Below are positions 1 through 4,977 of a stretch of 7,703 nucleotides of DNA, piece after piece. The position numbers and the translations under genes are program-made. Numbering within the stretch: the stretch's first letter is position 1; each line of letters starts with the position of its first letter. Under the pieces are notes generated by a model. It ran no database searches and was not told the origin of the DNA. It saw only the letters and a program-made list of their open reading frames with translations. This DNA comes from Deltaproteobacteria bacterium (GTDB lineage Bacteria > Desulfobacterota > Binatia > UBA9968): contig JAERMN010000360.1 of NCBI GenBank assembly GCA_016844625.1, positions 1-7,703 on the forward strand, given 5' to 3'.

Positions 1-296
1 TGAAACAGATGGCCGACGAGCTGGTATTTGCGGTTGAAGTACAGCGTGTAGCTTTGCTGCAAGCCCTGCATCGCTTTGGCGAGGGGCGTCTCGCCAACTT
101 CCAACAGCAGGTGAACGTGGTTGCTCATCAAGACGTAAGCGTAGAGGTGAAAACCATAGCGCGTGCGGTACTGATTCAGAAGCTCTAAGTAGCGGCGCCG
201 ATCCGCGTCGGAGCGAAATGTCGCCTGGCGCTGATTGCCACGGACGATCACGTGATATAGCGCACCAGGAAAATGCACGCGCGGCTTTCGTCCCAT
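1..296 (-). CDS. REP-associated tyrosine transposase (Y1/IS200-like), C-terminus beyond the left edge
   Basis: The first 98 residues of a Y1_Tnp-domain (HUH superfamily) single-strand transposase are readable. The N-terminus MGRKPRVHFPGALYHVIVRGN is typical of the RAYT/TnpA_REP family. The metal-binding HUH motif is seen as NHVHLLLE (His60 and His62). It is followed by the conserved helix region with SYTLYFN and YQLVGHLF. The catalytic tyrosine normally lies some 50 residues after HUH and so should fall outside the window. These proteins nick and join single-stranded DNA at REP-type palindromes and are usually single-copy, domesticated or semi-mobile genes. The start is the ATG at 296; no strong Shine-Dalgarno is seen. 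Two copies of a short repeat lie 54-90 bp upstream of the start and probably form the associated REP-like element. Family assignment is secure; whether it is active cannot be judged. Confidence 0.93.
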   Translation of the reverse strand, partial: MGRKPRVHFPGALYHVIVRGNQRQATFRSDADRRRYLELLNQYRTRYGFHLYAYVLMSNHVHLLLEVGETPLAKAMQGLQQSYTLYFNRKYQLVGHLF

Positions 297-349
297 AGCC
301 GCGCCCATAACACGAGATTGAAACGTGAAGCAAGAATTAAATAATTAAA

Positions 350-386
350 TGTCTGACACCGTTCCAGTTTGTCTGACACCGTTCCA
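350..386. repeat. Two direct copies of a 16-17 bp REP-like repeat upstream of the transposase
   Basis: TGTCTGACACCGTTCCA occurs at 350-366 and again at 370-386, a period of 20 bp. Each copy contains the small palindrome TGTC-T-GACA. The position upstream of a REP-associated transposase suggests that these are the ends or targets of that element. The pair also marks the exact point where the neighbouring attC site stops matching its expected structure. Two copies only, so it is not a CRISPR array. Confidence 0.75.
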
Positions 387-387
387 T

Positions 388-444
388 GCTCAGGCGCGGC
401 GGGGCGATGCACCGGCCGCCGTCGGCTGAAGCGCAAAGTTAGAC
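388..444 (-). other. Truncated attC site of the hydrolase cassette (R' box lost)
   Basis: On the minus strand: R'' GTCTAAC (444-438), 5-nt spacer TTTGC, and L'' GCTTCAG (432-426). A loop with a CGGCGG/CCGCCG stem follows, then L' CTGAGC (393-388). L'' pairs with L' leaving one unpaired T, the extrahelical base expected in L''. After L' only AT remains before the repeat GGAACGGTGTCAGACA begins, so no GTTRRRY box follows. L'' and the R''-side spacer closely match the intact attC at 1978-2035 (TTTTC then GCTTCAG). The site looks interrupted by the REP-like element and should not recombine on this side. Confidence 0.75.
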
Positions 445-502
445 GGCGTGAGTTTCACGCGGTCACCGAACGTCAGCCGCCTTGTCGTATAGACACCGCC
501 GT

Positions 503-1179
503 CTAAGCAGAAGCGGGCCGATGCGCCCTGAGGAAGGAACGTATCTGGCGCACCGCCAGGGGAATTACGGATGCGCCGGGATATCGTCCGGCAGGATCAG
601 TACGGGCGTCTGGCAATTGCGCACGAAATCGCGCGTCACGGTCCAGACGAAGTCGGGGTTGGTGCGGTACATCTTAGTCAGGAATTTCTCGACCATCGCC
701 ATCGTGATGTCGGGCCGGCGCTTGACCAATTCCGGACCCCAGCCGGTCATGTTGTTCTCGTAGGAGAGGTTGGGCATCTCCGGCCGGAACCCGCTCGGCT
801 GCGCCAGCACCGCTGCGACAACCCGATTAGGCGCCCGCTCTAGCAGGTTCCAGACTAAGGGGCCGCCGATGCAGAATCCCATCACCATGAACTTCTCGAT
901 GCCCAAATGATCCATCACACCGAGCTGGTCATCGGTGTGTGAGTCCCAGGGCCGGTCGATCTCGAGCGGACCGGTGGACTGGCCGGCATTCGCATTGCGC
1001 AGATCCGCGAAGATGCAGCGGTACTCTCCCTTGAACTCCTCGATCGCGCTAAAGGGCCCGCCGCGGATCAAGCCAGAGATCGTCGAGTTCAATCCTCCGC
1101 CCGCGATGAGCAACAACGGGAAGCCCGATCCGGCCTCCTCATAGTGGATGCGAACGGAACCTTTTTCGTAGAAGGACAT
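503..1179 (-). pseudogene. Alpha/beta hydrolase, cassette-borne, C-terminus damaged by an internal deletion with frameshift
   Basis: The open frame runs 1179-565 (204 aa). It shows an alpha/beta-hydrolase fold: the oxyanion strand LLLIAGGG (residues 22-29), then FADLRNANAGQS, then the nucleophile elbow GFCIGG with Cys103 in the usual serine position. Residues 191-204 (TPVLILPDDIPAHP) are the last core strand, after which a stop follows at once. In another frame, directly after the stop, the DNA reads IPLAVRQIRSFLRAH and continues to TAG at 505-503. This looks like the family's C-terminal helix. About 25-30 residues between these parts seem to be missing, so an out-of-frame deletion is inferred. 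The start at 1179 follows AAAGGAGGAG, a strong Shine-Dalgarno; an in-frame ATG at 1296 would add 39 unlike residues. The substrate is unknown. A truncated 204-aa protein (565-1179) could still be made. Confidence 0.75.
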
Positions 1180-1309
1180 GGCAGCTCCTCCTTTGCCAGC
1201 CTGCTGAGCAAATACGCGCGGCACTGCGGCCATGCCGTCGCGGCGGGCACCCGTTTTCACTATTTTGCGTCTGATCGGAACCATCATCGGCGGCATCCTG
1301 CTTTCGGCC

Positions 1310-1396
1310 GTCTAACGCCGCGCTGTGCGGCGGGCCAGCGCGGCGACACAAAGTGGCATGACGCCTCCGGCCCGTCCGCACCAGCTAGAGTTAGGT
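1310..1396 (-). other. attC recombination site of the brnTA cassette, complete
   Basis: On the minus strand: R'' ACCTAAC (1396-1390), a short spacer, L'' GCTGGTGC (1385-1378), and a roughly 50-nt loop arm that includes a GGGCC/GGCCC stem. L' GCACAGC (1328-1322), 5-nt spacer GCGGC and R' GTTAGAC (1316-1310) follow. L'' pairs with L' leaving a single unpaired G, the extrahelical base that sets strand choice by the integrase. It lies between the stop of brnA and the leader of the hydrolase, as expected for a cassette boundary. R'' and R' of the inserted site mismatch at two positions. R'' matches the cassette's own first bases instead. Confidence 0.85.
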
Positions 1397-1400
1397 TTCC

Positions 1401-1676
1401 TCACCGCACCTTGCTAAGCCGTTCAGCCATACGCGTTTGCCAACCGGGGCCCGTGGCCTTCCAGCGTTCTATCACATTGACCGGCAGGCGAAGCGAGATC
1501 AGCTTGCGAGGATTCCTTGACAAAGGTCTTCCACCCTTATTGATCTTCGCTCGCGACAGCATGTCTTCTGTGAGATCAGGAAGTTCCTCATATTCCTCAG
1601 ACCTCACCTTGTGAGCATCGACGCGGGTGAGATTAGACTTCAAGGAGCGGCGCGATGCGGGCTTGTTCTCGTTCAT
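1401..1676 (-). CDS. brnA: BrnA antitoxin (RHH-type, autorepressor of brnTA)
   Basis: A 91-aa protein with an N-terminal flexible part that should contact BrnT and a C-terminal ribbon-helix-helix-like DNA-binding part. The stretch KGGRPLSRNPRKLISLRLP (residues 47-65) followed by VIERWKATGPGWQTRMAERL is the signature of the BrnA family (PF14384), whose members share GWQTR near the C-terminus. Length is normal. BrnA neutralises the BrnT ribonuclease and, with it, represses its own promoter; that is family knowledge. The start at 1676 overlaps the end of brnT by 44 bp in a different frame, so the two are translationally linked. The stop sits a few bases before the R'' box of the cassette attC. 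Confidence 0.92.
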   Translation of the reverse strand: MNENKPASRRSLKSNLTRVDAHKVRSEEYEELPDLTEDMLSRAKINKGGRPLSRNPRKLISLRLPVNVIERWKATGPGWQTRMAERLSKVR

Positions 1677-1908
1677 TGGCTTTCCTCATGCTGAAGACGT
1701 GGCGATTCGCGCCACGCGGCGTGTAGCCCACGACAACCATCCGCCCCTCCAAGAGGCCGTAGCAGATGATGCGCGGTTCGCCATAGTTCTTCCGTATGTC
1801 TTCCATCTCCAGGGTTACGCCAGCAAAAACTAACGCGGCGTCGGCGCAGTCCAATCCGCGTTCGGCCAATGTCTTCTTGCGCTTAGCCGGATCGAACGTG
1901 ATTCGCAT
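1633..1908 (-). CDS. brnT: BrnT toxin (RelE-fold ribonuclease)
   Basis: A 91-aa protein of the BrnT family (PF04365). MRITFDPAKRKKTLAERGLD is the usual N-terminus (F-x-x-D-P-x-K ... ERGLD). ALVFAGVTLEMED follows, then a core strand region RMVVVGYTPRGANRHVFSMRKANERE, which matches the conserved V-x-Y-T-x-R-G ... R-x-x-S-x-R-K-A end of BrnT. BrnT cleaves RNA and arrests growth unless bound by BrnA. The ATG at 1908 is preferred because a good promoter ends 6 nt upstream of it. A TTG at 1929 in the same frame would lie inside that promoter. There is no Shine-Dalgarno, consistent with a leaderless mRNA. Toxin-antitoxin cassettes are known to stabilise integron arrays. Confidence 0.92.
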   Translation of the reverse strand: MRITFDPAKRKKTLAERGLDCADAALVFAGVTLEMEDIRKNYGEPRIICYGLLEGRMVVVGYTPRGANRHVFSMRKANEREQARIAPLLEV

Positions 1909-1914
1909 GCGGTT

Positions 1915-1943
1915 ATTGTAGCTACACAAACCTTGTGCTGCAA
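1915..1943 (-). promoter_or_regulatory. Sigma70-type promoter of brnTA inside its cassette, probably leaderless
   Basis: On the minus strand, TTGCAG (1943-1938), a 17-bp spacer and TACAAT (1920-1915) match the -35/-10 consensus at 4 and 5 of 6 positions. The -10 box ends 6 nt before the brnT ATG, so transcription should begin at or next to the start codon. BrnA family members repress their own promoter, so the operator probably overlaps this site. Confidence 0.6.
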
Positions 1944-1977
1944 GGCGGCGAACTTACTGTGCCCGCATGCTGGAGAA

Positions 1978-2035
1978 ACCTAACGCGAAGCTCAGCCGTC
2001 GCTTTTAGCGATTGATCTGAAGCGAAAAGTTAGGA
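1978..2035 (-). other. attC recombination site of the GFA cassette, complete
   Basis: On the minus strand: R'' TCCTAAC (2035-2029), spacer TTTTC, and L'' GCTTCAG (2023-2017). A loop containing the hairpin TCGCT/AGCGA follows, then L' CTGAGC (1995-1990), spacer TTCGC and R' GTTAGGT (1984-1978). R boxes pair at six of seven positions. L boxes pair fully apart from one extrahelical T in L''. The two 5-nt spacers do not pair and form the unpaired central spacer. At 58 bp it is a compact attC of standard architecture. Confidence 0.9.
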
Positions 2036-2061
2036 AAAAAACGCTCGCCATTATAGCTTCT

Positions 2062-2490
2062 TCACCGATCATAGGACGACACCGGTGGCATCTTAGCAAA
2101 CTTGGGAAGCGCCGGGTTCATGAAATCCCATGGTTGTGCGCTAGACACATAGATGTCCCTCTCGGGCCGGAACCGACTCGGGTCGTCGAGGCTCCCTGCC
2201 CGGATGGCTAGAAGCTCAGGGAGCAGCGCCGGTTTACCAAACAGCCGTGCCCCGCACGTCGGACAGAAACCACGGCTGACAACCTGCCCGCTATCGCCTT
2301 TGCCGTCGTAATACTTTACTTCACCGGTGATTCTGACAGCATTGCGCGGAACGAAAAGCGTCGCACCAAATCCGCTGCCTGTCTCTCGCTGGCAATCACG
2401 GCAATGGCAAAAGCCAGAAACAACGGGTTCAGCTGAACACTCGTAGCGAACCGCACCACAGATGCAACCACCAGAAAAGGGTACTGCCAT
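2062..2490 (-). CDS. GFA/CENP-V-type zinc-binding protein (Mss4-like fold), cassette gene
   Basis: A 142-aa protein of the glutathione-dependent formaldehyde-activating enzyme family (PF04828). The zinc ligands are all visible: C-I-C (Cys9, Cys11), C-H-C-R-D-C-Q (Cys28, Cys30, Cys33) and F-C-P-T-C-G (Cys76, Cys79). The motif HCRDCQRETGSGFGATLFV is characteristic. Length is normal for the family, whose members may act on glutathione adducts of formaldehyde; most, including this one, have no proven substrate. The start at 2490 follows AAGGAGGACACGTTCC, a strong Shine-Dalgarno at good spacing; an upstream in-frame start would add 14 unrelated residues. It is the sole gene of cassette 1 and is followed 27 bp later by its attC. 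No internal promoter is apparent, so expression may depend on upstream transcription. Confidence 0.93.
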   Translation of the reverse strand: MAVPFSGGCICGAVRYECSAEPVVSGFCHCRDCQRETGSGFGATLFVPRNAVRITGEVKYYDGKGDSGQVVSRGFCPTCGARLFGKPALLPELLAIRAGSLDDPSRFRPERDIYVSSAQPWDFMNPALPKFAKMPPVSSYDR

Positions 2491-2544
2491 GGAACGTGTC
2501 CTCCTTCTGTTTTGGTAGTGCCTCGACCGCACCAGGACATAATT

Positions 2545-2551
2545 ACCTAAC
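2545..2551 (-). other. R' core site (GTTAGGT) marking the upstream boundary of cassette 1
   Basis: The minus strand reads GTTAGGT, a match to the integrase core GTTRRRY, 55 bp before the GFA start codon. It is where cassette 1 should begin. Upstream of it a 7-bp stem (CCGCATT at 2563-2569 with AATGCGG at 2603-2609) sits where the arms of another attC would be, but no R'' box is recognisable. The site may be the end of a decayed attC or of an attI. Confidence 0.55.
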
Positions 2552-2888
2552 TATTAAGTGACCCGCATTAGGCGGCGACAAATGCCGGTCGGCCTATATC
2601 CGAATGCGGCTTGCACATAAAACAAAGAATTGCTCCAAACATCATCCACTTACCCCAACTCATTAAAAATATTCTGACTGTCAAAAGCCGCGCAGCGGTT
2701 TAGTTCAACTCCCTATTAGCCCGCAGCCTATTTCGTCTGCTAGACCACAGTCAAGCTCTGTTATCGCCGTAGGATTGAACTGTAAGGCGCTACAGTATCA
2801 TTTTGTCACGAATCATAGTCTGGCTGGTGGGTGAACTCACAAGGGAATCTTTGCTTTAAATGCGCCAGTCGAGTGTAGCGCGTCCGCC
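2552..2888. other. Intergenic stretch without a supported gene
   Basis: About 340 bp of lower-GC DNA between the cassette array and the dehydrogenase remnant. Apart from the possible attC/attI arm noted at 2558-2616, no reading frame resembles a protein family. No tRNA, promoter with good spacing or long inverted repeat was seen. No integrase gene begins here. Confidence 0.5.
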
Positions 2889-3065
2889 TTACGGTTTGAT
2901 CACCGCCTTCACCGGATACAACCCCGCAATTTCGCCGCCGACGGCGCGGATGCAGTTTTCGGTTTCGTCCAGCTGGAAAGTGTGGGTGACCATTTGCTGC
3001 ACCGGGAATTTCGTCGCTTCGATGGCCCGCATGGCGATTTCGGTGGCGTCTTTGTCGGTGGTGGT
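2889..3065 (-). pseudogene. C-terminal remnant of a zinc-type (MDR) alcohol dehydrogenase
   Basis: The minus frame ending at TAA 2889-2891 encodes about 58 residues. They read TTDKDATEIAMRAIEATKFP, then a segment with THTFQLDE, then IRAVGGEIAGLYPVKAVIKP. The pattern 'I..TKFP.....TH.F.LDE...A' followed by 'P.KAVI.P' is the usual C-terminus of medium-chain dehydrogenase/reductase proteins (THxFxLdeaxxA). The frame is closed by a stop at 3078-3080 and there is no start or N-terminal domain. The coenzyme-binding and catalytic domains are therefore missing, and this is a remnant. It lies just after the stop of the small gene at 3095, suggesting that insertion or rearrangement of that region removed the rest. 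Confidence 0.7.
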
Positions 3066-3094
3066 TAGCTGCAGTGGTTAGTTGCCGTGCAGGT

Positions 3095-3322
3095 TCAGGC
3101 CCCGACTGCCATCAAGGCCCGCCTTGCAACCTCTGGCAGTTCGATTGGTGCAAACATCGATGCGGGGTAGAGGTAGCCGTCGGGCTCTGACTTATCCTCG
3201 TCAATGACGCGAAGCATGCTGTGCGACTGCGCCTCTGTGTCTGGCAAGGTGCGGTAAACTTTGCCCACCAGCAGGCTGGCGGGGTTGCCATCGTTGTTGA
3301 TGCAGATCACGAATTCACTCAT
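3095..3322 (-). CDS. Small conserved-looking hypothetical protein, 75 aa
   Basis: The sequence opens MSEFVICINNDGNPASLLVGKVYR, then contains LPDTEA, MLRVIDEDKSEPDGYLYPASMF and PIELPEVARRAL. It has no signal peptide, membrane segment or cysteine motif beyond Cys7. Its pattern (CI.N...PASL..GK.Y..LPD ... LRVIDE ... YLYPA..F.P..LP) resembles widespread small bacterial proteins of unknown function found in accessory regions; this is recalled, not searched. The start at 3322 overlaps the TGA of the upstream broken gene in an ATGA arrangement, so the two were once translationally coupled. AGAGGGA upstream can serve as ribosome site. Function is not known. Confidence 0.75.
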   Translation of the reverse strand: MSEFVICINNDGNPASLLVGKVYRTLPDTEAQSHSMLRVIDEDKSEPDGYLYPASMFAPIELPEVARRALMAVGA

Positions 3323-3555
3323 CGGAGATCCCTCTTGATCTTAAAATCCTTGCGGCCGACCCCATGCGCGTCAAACCAATGTATCTCGGCCTCGCAGACT
3401 GCCCCATCAGCAAGTTGTACGGTCGCTCTTCCTTTTCATTTGCGCCAGCGCCCTTTGCCGCACATGCGTTCTAGATAGCGCCGGATGTAAACGCCCCGGC
3501 CGGTGGCGATTGTCTCAATGTCGCTAATCTCGCCAAGGATCTCGAATTTAATCAC
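3319..3555 (-). pseudogene. Small hypothetical gene interrupted by one in-frame TGA
   Basis: From a GTG at 3555 the minus strand reads VIKFEILGEISDIETIATGR through GRWRK to a TGA at codon 40 (3438-3436). The same frame then continues, with no shift, as KGRATVQLADGAVCEAEIHW and DAHGVGRKDFKIKRDLR up to TGA 3319-3321. The whole 78-codon frame resembles a family of small proteins with GRWRK.KG.A.V.L.DG...AE.HW...HG.G...K.KR, recalled from many bacterial genomes and of unknown function. So the TGA most likely replaced one residue between GRWRK and KGRA. The end overlaps the next gene by 4 bp (ATGA). It is probably a recent nonsense mutation or a sequencing error. The mapped GTG start is uncertain. 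Confidence 0.65.
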
Positions 3556-3926
3556 GGCCGACCTTGATACGGTATATTTTTTGTTATCGAGTGCCAACTA
3601 ACACCAAGGCTGACCTTTCGACGATTTTTCACCGATCAGTGTTAAGCCATTATGCAGCCTCGCCGTGTGAACAACAGAAGAAGCTCGGAGTATTTCGTGC
3701 AGCGAAGTCGAAGGGACGCCAAGGCCGCCAAGGTCGGAGAAAAACGGTGAAGATCATTTGTAAAAATTTCTATCCTCCCCTTCCGAACTTGGCGTACTTT
3801 GCGTCTTGGCGCGATTAATTCCTGGGAGGCTTGCGTCTTGCTTGACAGCGAGTGAGCTTTGCTTGTAGACCAATTCTATTCTAAGTTCCTGCCTGAGAGC
3901 GGGGCCCAAAGAGGAGTAAACAGTTT
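3556..3926. other. Intergenic region with CGCCAAGG-type repeats
   Basis: About 370 bp with no supported protein; the open frame on the plus strand here has no family resemblance. It holds GACGCCAAGGCCGCCAAGG at 3715-3733 and, in opposite orientation, CTTGGCGTACTTTGCGTCTTGG at 3788-3809 in outline. These are related short motifs of the kind dispersed between genes in many environmental proteobacterial genomes. A possible promoter for the dioxygenase lies at its right end. Confidence 0.5.
3842..3869 (+). promoter_or_regulatory. Possible promoter upstream of the LigB-type dioxygenase
   Basis: A perfect -35 box TTGACA (3842-3847) is followed after 16 bp by TGTAGA (3864-3869), a weak -10 match. 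It would start transcription about 50 nt before the dioxygenase start. No operator is evident. Position and the perfect -35 make it plausible; the poor -10 keeps confidence low. Confidence 0.3.
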
Positions 3927-4883
3927 ATGGCACAGGTCGTCATTGGCATCGGCACTTCGCATAGTCCGCAGTTGAGCATCCGGGCGAAGGACTGGGAATA
4001 TCTTCTAAAAAAAGATCAGACCGACCCGCGGCTGGATTATCCCGCTTTGCTCAAGCGGGCGAAACCGGGACTAGAGGCGGAACTTACGCCGGAGAAGTTT
4101 CGTGAGCGCGATGAAGCTTGCCTGAAGGCGGTCGGTAACCTGGGCGAGGCGCTTAAAAAGGCCAATGCCGACGTGGTGGTTGTGTTCGGCGACGACCAGC
4201 AGGAACAATTTCACGACGACAACATGCCCATGTTCGCGATCTATCACGGCAAGTCATTGCCGGTGGTGAAAGATTCCGGGCTGCGGCCTTCAGGATGGAA
4301 GGATGCCGAGAGAAAGGGCTGGGCCGAAACCCAACCGGAGTACGACACGGCACCAGATCTGGCTAATCATTTGATTGGTGCTCTGACCGATGCTGAGTTC
4401 GACATTACTCGCTGCAATAAATTGCGCGCCGAGATTGGCGTTGGCCATGCGTTTAGTTTTGTCTACCGGCGCGTTTTGCCGGGAGGGAAAATTCCGATGG
4501 TGCCGGTCATGGTGAATACTTACTATCCGCCCAACCAGCCGACGCCCAAGCGCTGCTACGCTTTCGGCCAGGCGGTGCGCAAAGCGATCGAGGCGTGGAA
4601 CAGCGACAAACGCGTCGCGCTGGTGGCGTCGGGCGGACTGAGCCACGTGGTGATAGATGAAGAGATCGATCAAATGGTCATCGACGGGTTGAAAAATAAA
4701 AAGCCTGAGGTTCTCTTCCGCTTGCCGCGGGAAAGACTGTGGGGCGGCACGTCGGAGATTCTCAACTGGGTGGCGCTTGCGGGAGCGATGGAAGATCGCG
4801 AACTAAAATACTTGGAGTACGTGACGACCTACCGCTCGCCGGCGGCGACGGGATGCGGCATGGGGTTTGCGTATTGGATGTAA
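3927..4883 (+). CDS. LigB-type class III extradiol ring-cleavage dioxygenase
   Basis: A 318-aa protein of the LigB superfamily (PF02900), which uses non-haem Fe(II) to open catechol-type rings next to the hydroxyl pair (protocatechuate 4,5-dioxygenase beta, gallate dioxygenase and relatives). Visible marks are GTSHSP at 9-14 with His12 as the likely iron ligand, VVVVFGDDQQEQFHDDNMP at 83-101, GHAFSFVYRR at 173-182 (His174) and SGGLSH at 235-240 (His240, expected catalytic region). TSEILNW at 275-281 contains Glu277, and the C-terminus is RSPAATGCGMGF. The second LigB iron histidine (near residue 61 in the classical enzyme) has no obvious counterpart; this subfamily carries GDDQ later instead. 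The start at 3927 is preceded by AAAGAGGAG, a good ribosome site. No signal peptide, so cytoplasmic. First gene of the plus-strand cluster; the true substrate is unknown. Confidence 0.88.
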   Translation: MAQVVIGIGTSHSPQLSIRAKDWEYLLKKDQTDPRLDYPALLKRAKPGLEAELTPEKFRERDEACLKAVGNLGEALKKANADVVVVFGDDQQEQFHDDNMPMFAIYHGKSLPVVKDSGLRPSGWKDAERKGWAETQPEYDTAPDLANHLIGALTDAEFDITRCNKLRAEIGVGHAFSFVYRRVLPGGKIPMVPVMVNTYYPPNQPTPKRCYAFGQAVRKAIEAWNSDKRVALVASGGLSHVVIDEEIDQMVIDGLKNKKPEVLFRLPRERLWGGTSEILNWVALAGAMEDRELKYLEYVTTYRSPAATGCGMGFAYWM

Positions 4884-4889
4884 TTTAGC

Positions 4890-4916
4890 CGCAAAGAACG
4901 CAAAGTTCGCAAAAAA
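4890..4916 (+). repeat. Tandem CGCAAAGNN, three 9-bp units
   Basis: CGCAAAGAA, CGCAAAGTT and CGCAAAAAA follow each other at 4890-4916, immediately after the dioxygenase stop. The motif returns, imperfectly, near 5021-5034 and in the 3556-3926 spacer. It resembles a dispersed intergenic repeat family rather than a coding feature. Confidence 0.6.
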
Positions 4917-4936
4917 GAAATCGAAATTTGTACAAG

Positions 4937-4957
4937 GGGCGGGTTTGAAACCCGCCC
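4937..4957. repeat. Perfect 10-bp inverted repeat (GGGCGGGTTT/AAACCCGCCC)
   Basis: GGGCGGGTTT at 4937-4946 and AAACCCGCCC at 4948-4957 are exact complements around one central G. Such GGGCGGGTTTGAAACCCGCCC palindromes are seen as dispersed intergenic repeats in several environmental phyla (recalled). No T-tract follows, so it is not a classical terminator, and the very short loop suggests a DNA-level element. Confidence 0.7.
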
Positions 4958-4977
4958 TCTGAGATTTGGCGAATTGG

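Larger units (their letters stand above)
388..2551 (-). mobile_element. Integron gene-cassette array without integrase (CALIN-like), three cassettes
   Basis: On the minus strand, three gene modules are each followed by an attC or attC remnant, all in the same orientation as the genes. Cutting between G and TT of each R' box gives cassette 1 at 2550-1984 (GFA protein, about 567 bp), cassette 2 at 1983-1316 (brnTA, about 668 bp), and cassette 3 from 1315 to about 388 (hydrolase). Each cassette begins with TTRRRY (TTAGGT, TTAGGT, TTAGAC). Joining the leading TTRRRY to the terminal G, as in a circular cassette, gives R' boxes that pair perfectly with the cassette's own R'' in cassettes 2 and 3, and with one mismatch in cassette 1. 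No integrase gene is seen on either strand. The array ends where the REP-like repeats start. The call rests on manual reading of structure; a covariance-model search would settle it. Confidence 0.85.

Noticed and set aside
350..386. Short direct repeats as a CRISPR array
   Set aside because: Only two copies with a 3-bp gap, no spacers, and a REP-associated transposase next to them explains the repeats better.
1179..1296. Longer hydrolase start at 1296
   Set aside because: The added 39 residues do not look like part of the fold, while the ATG at 1179 has a strong AAAGGAGGAG ribosome site; the longer frame covers the cassette leader.
1144..1614. 156-aa plus-strand open frame across brnA and the attC
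   Set aside because: It runs antisense to brnA and through the attC at 1310-1396, has no ribosome site of note and no family resemblance; it is a shadow of the minus-strand genes.
2860..3081. 73-aa plus-strand open frame
   Set aside because: It is the antisense of a clearly dehydrogenase-like C-terminus on the minus strand.
3436..3438. The in-frame TGA as a selenocysteine codon
   Set aside because: The position lies in a basic GRWRK-x-KG motif with no cysteine expected, and no SECIS-like hairpin was evident directly after it.
3564..3818. 84-aa plus-strand open frame as a gene
   Set aside because: Composition and repeats are intergenic in character, no ribosome site, no recognisable motif.
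2552..3926. A hidden integron integrase
   Set aside because: Both strands were read for tyrosine-recombinase motifs (R...HxxR...Y) and none was seen; the stretch holds remnants and small genes only.
4937..4957. Palindrome as a rho-independent terminator
   Set aside because: The loop is a single base and no T-tract follows; a dispersed repeat is more likely.
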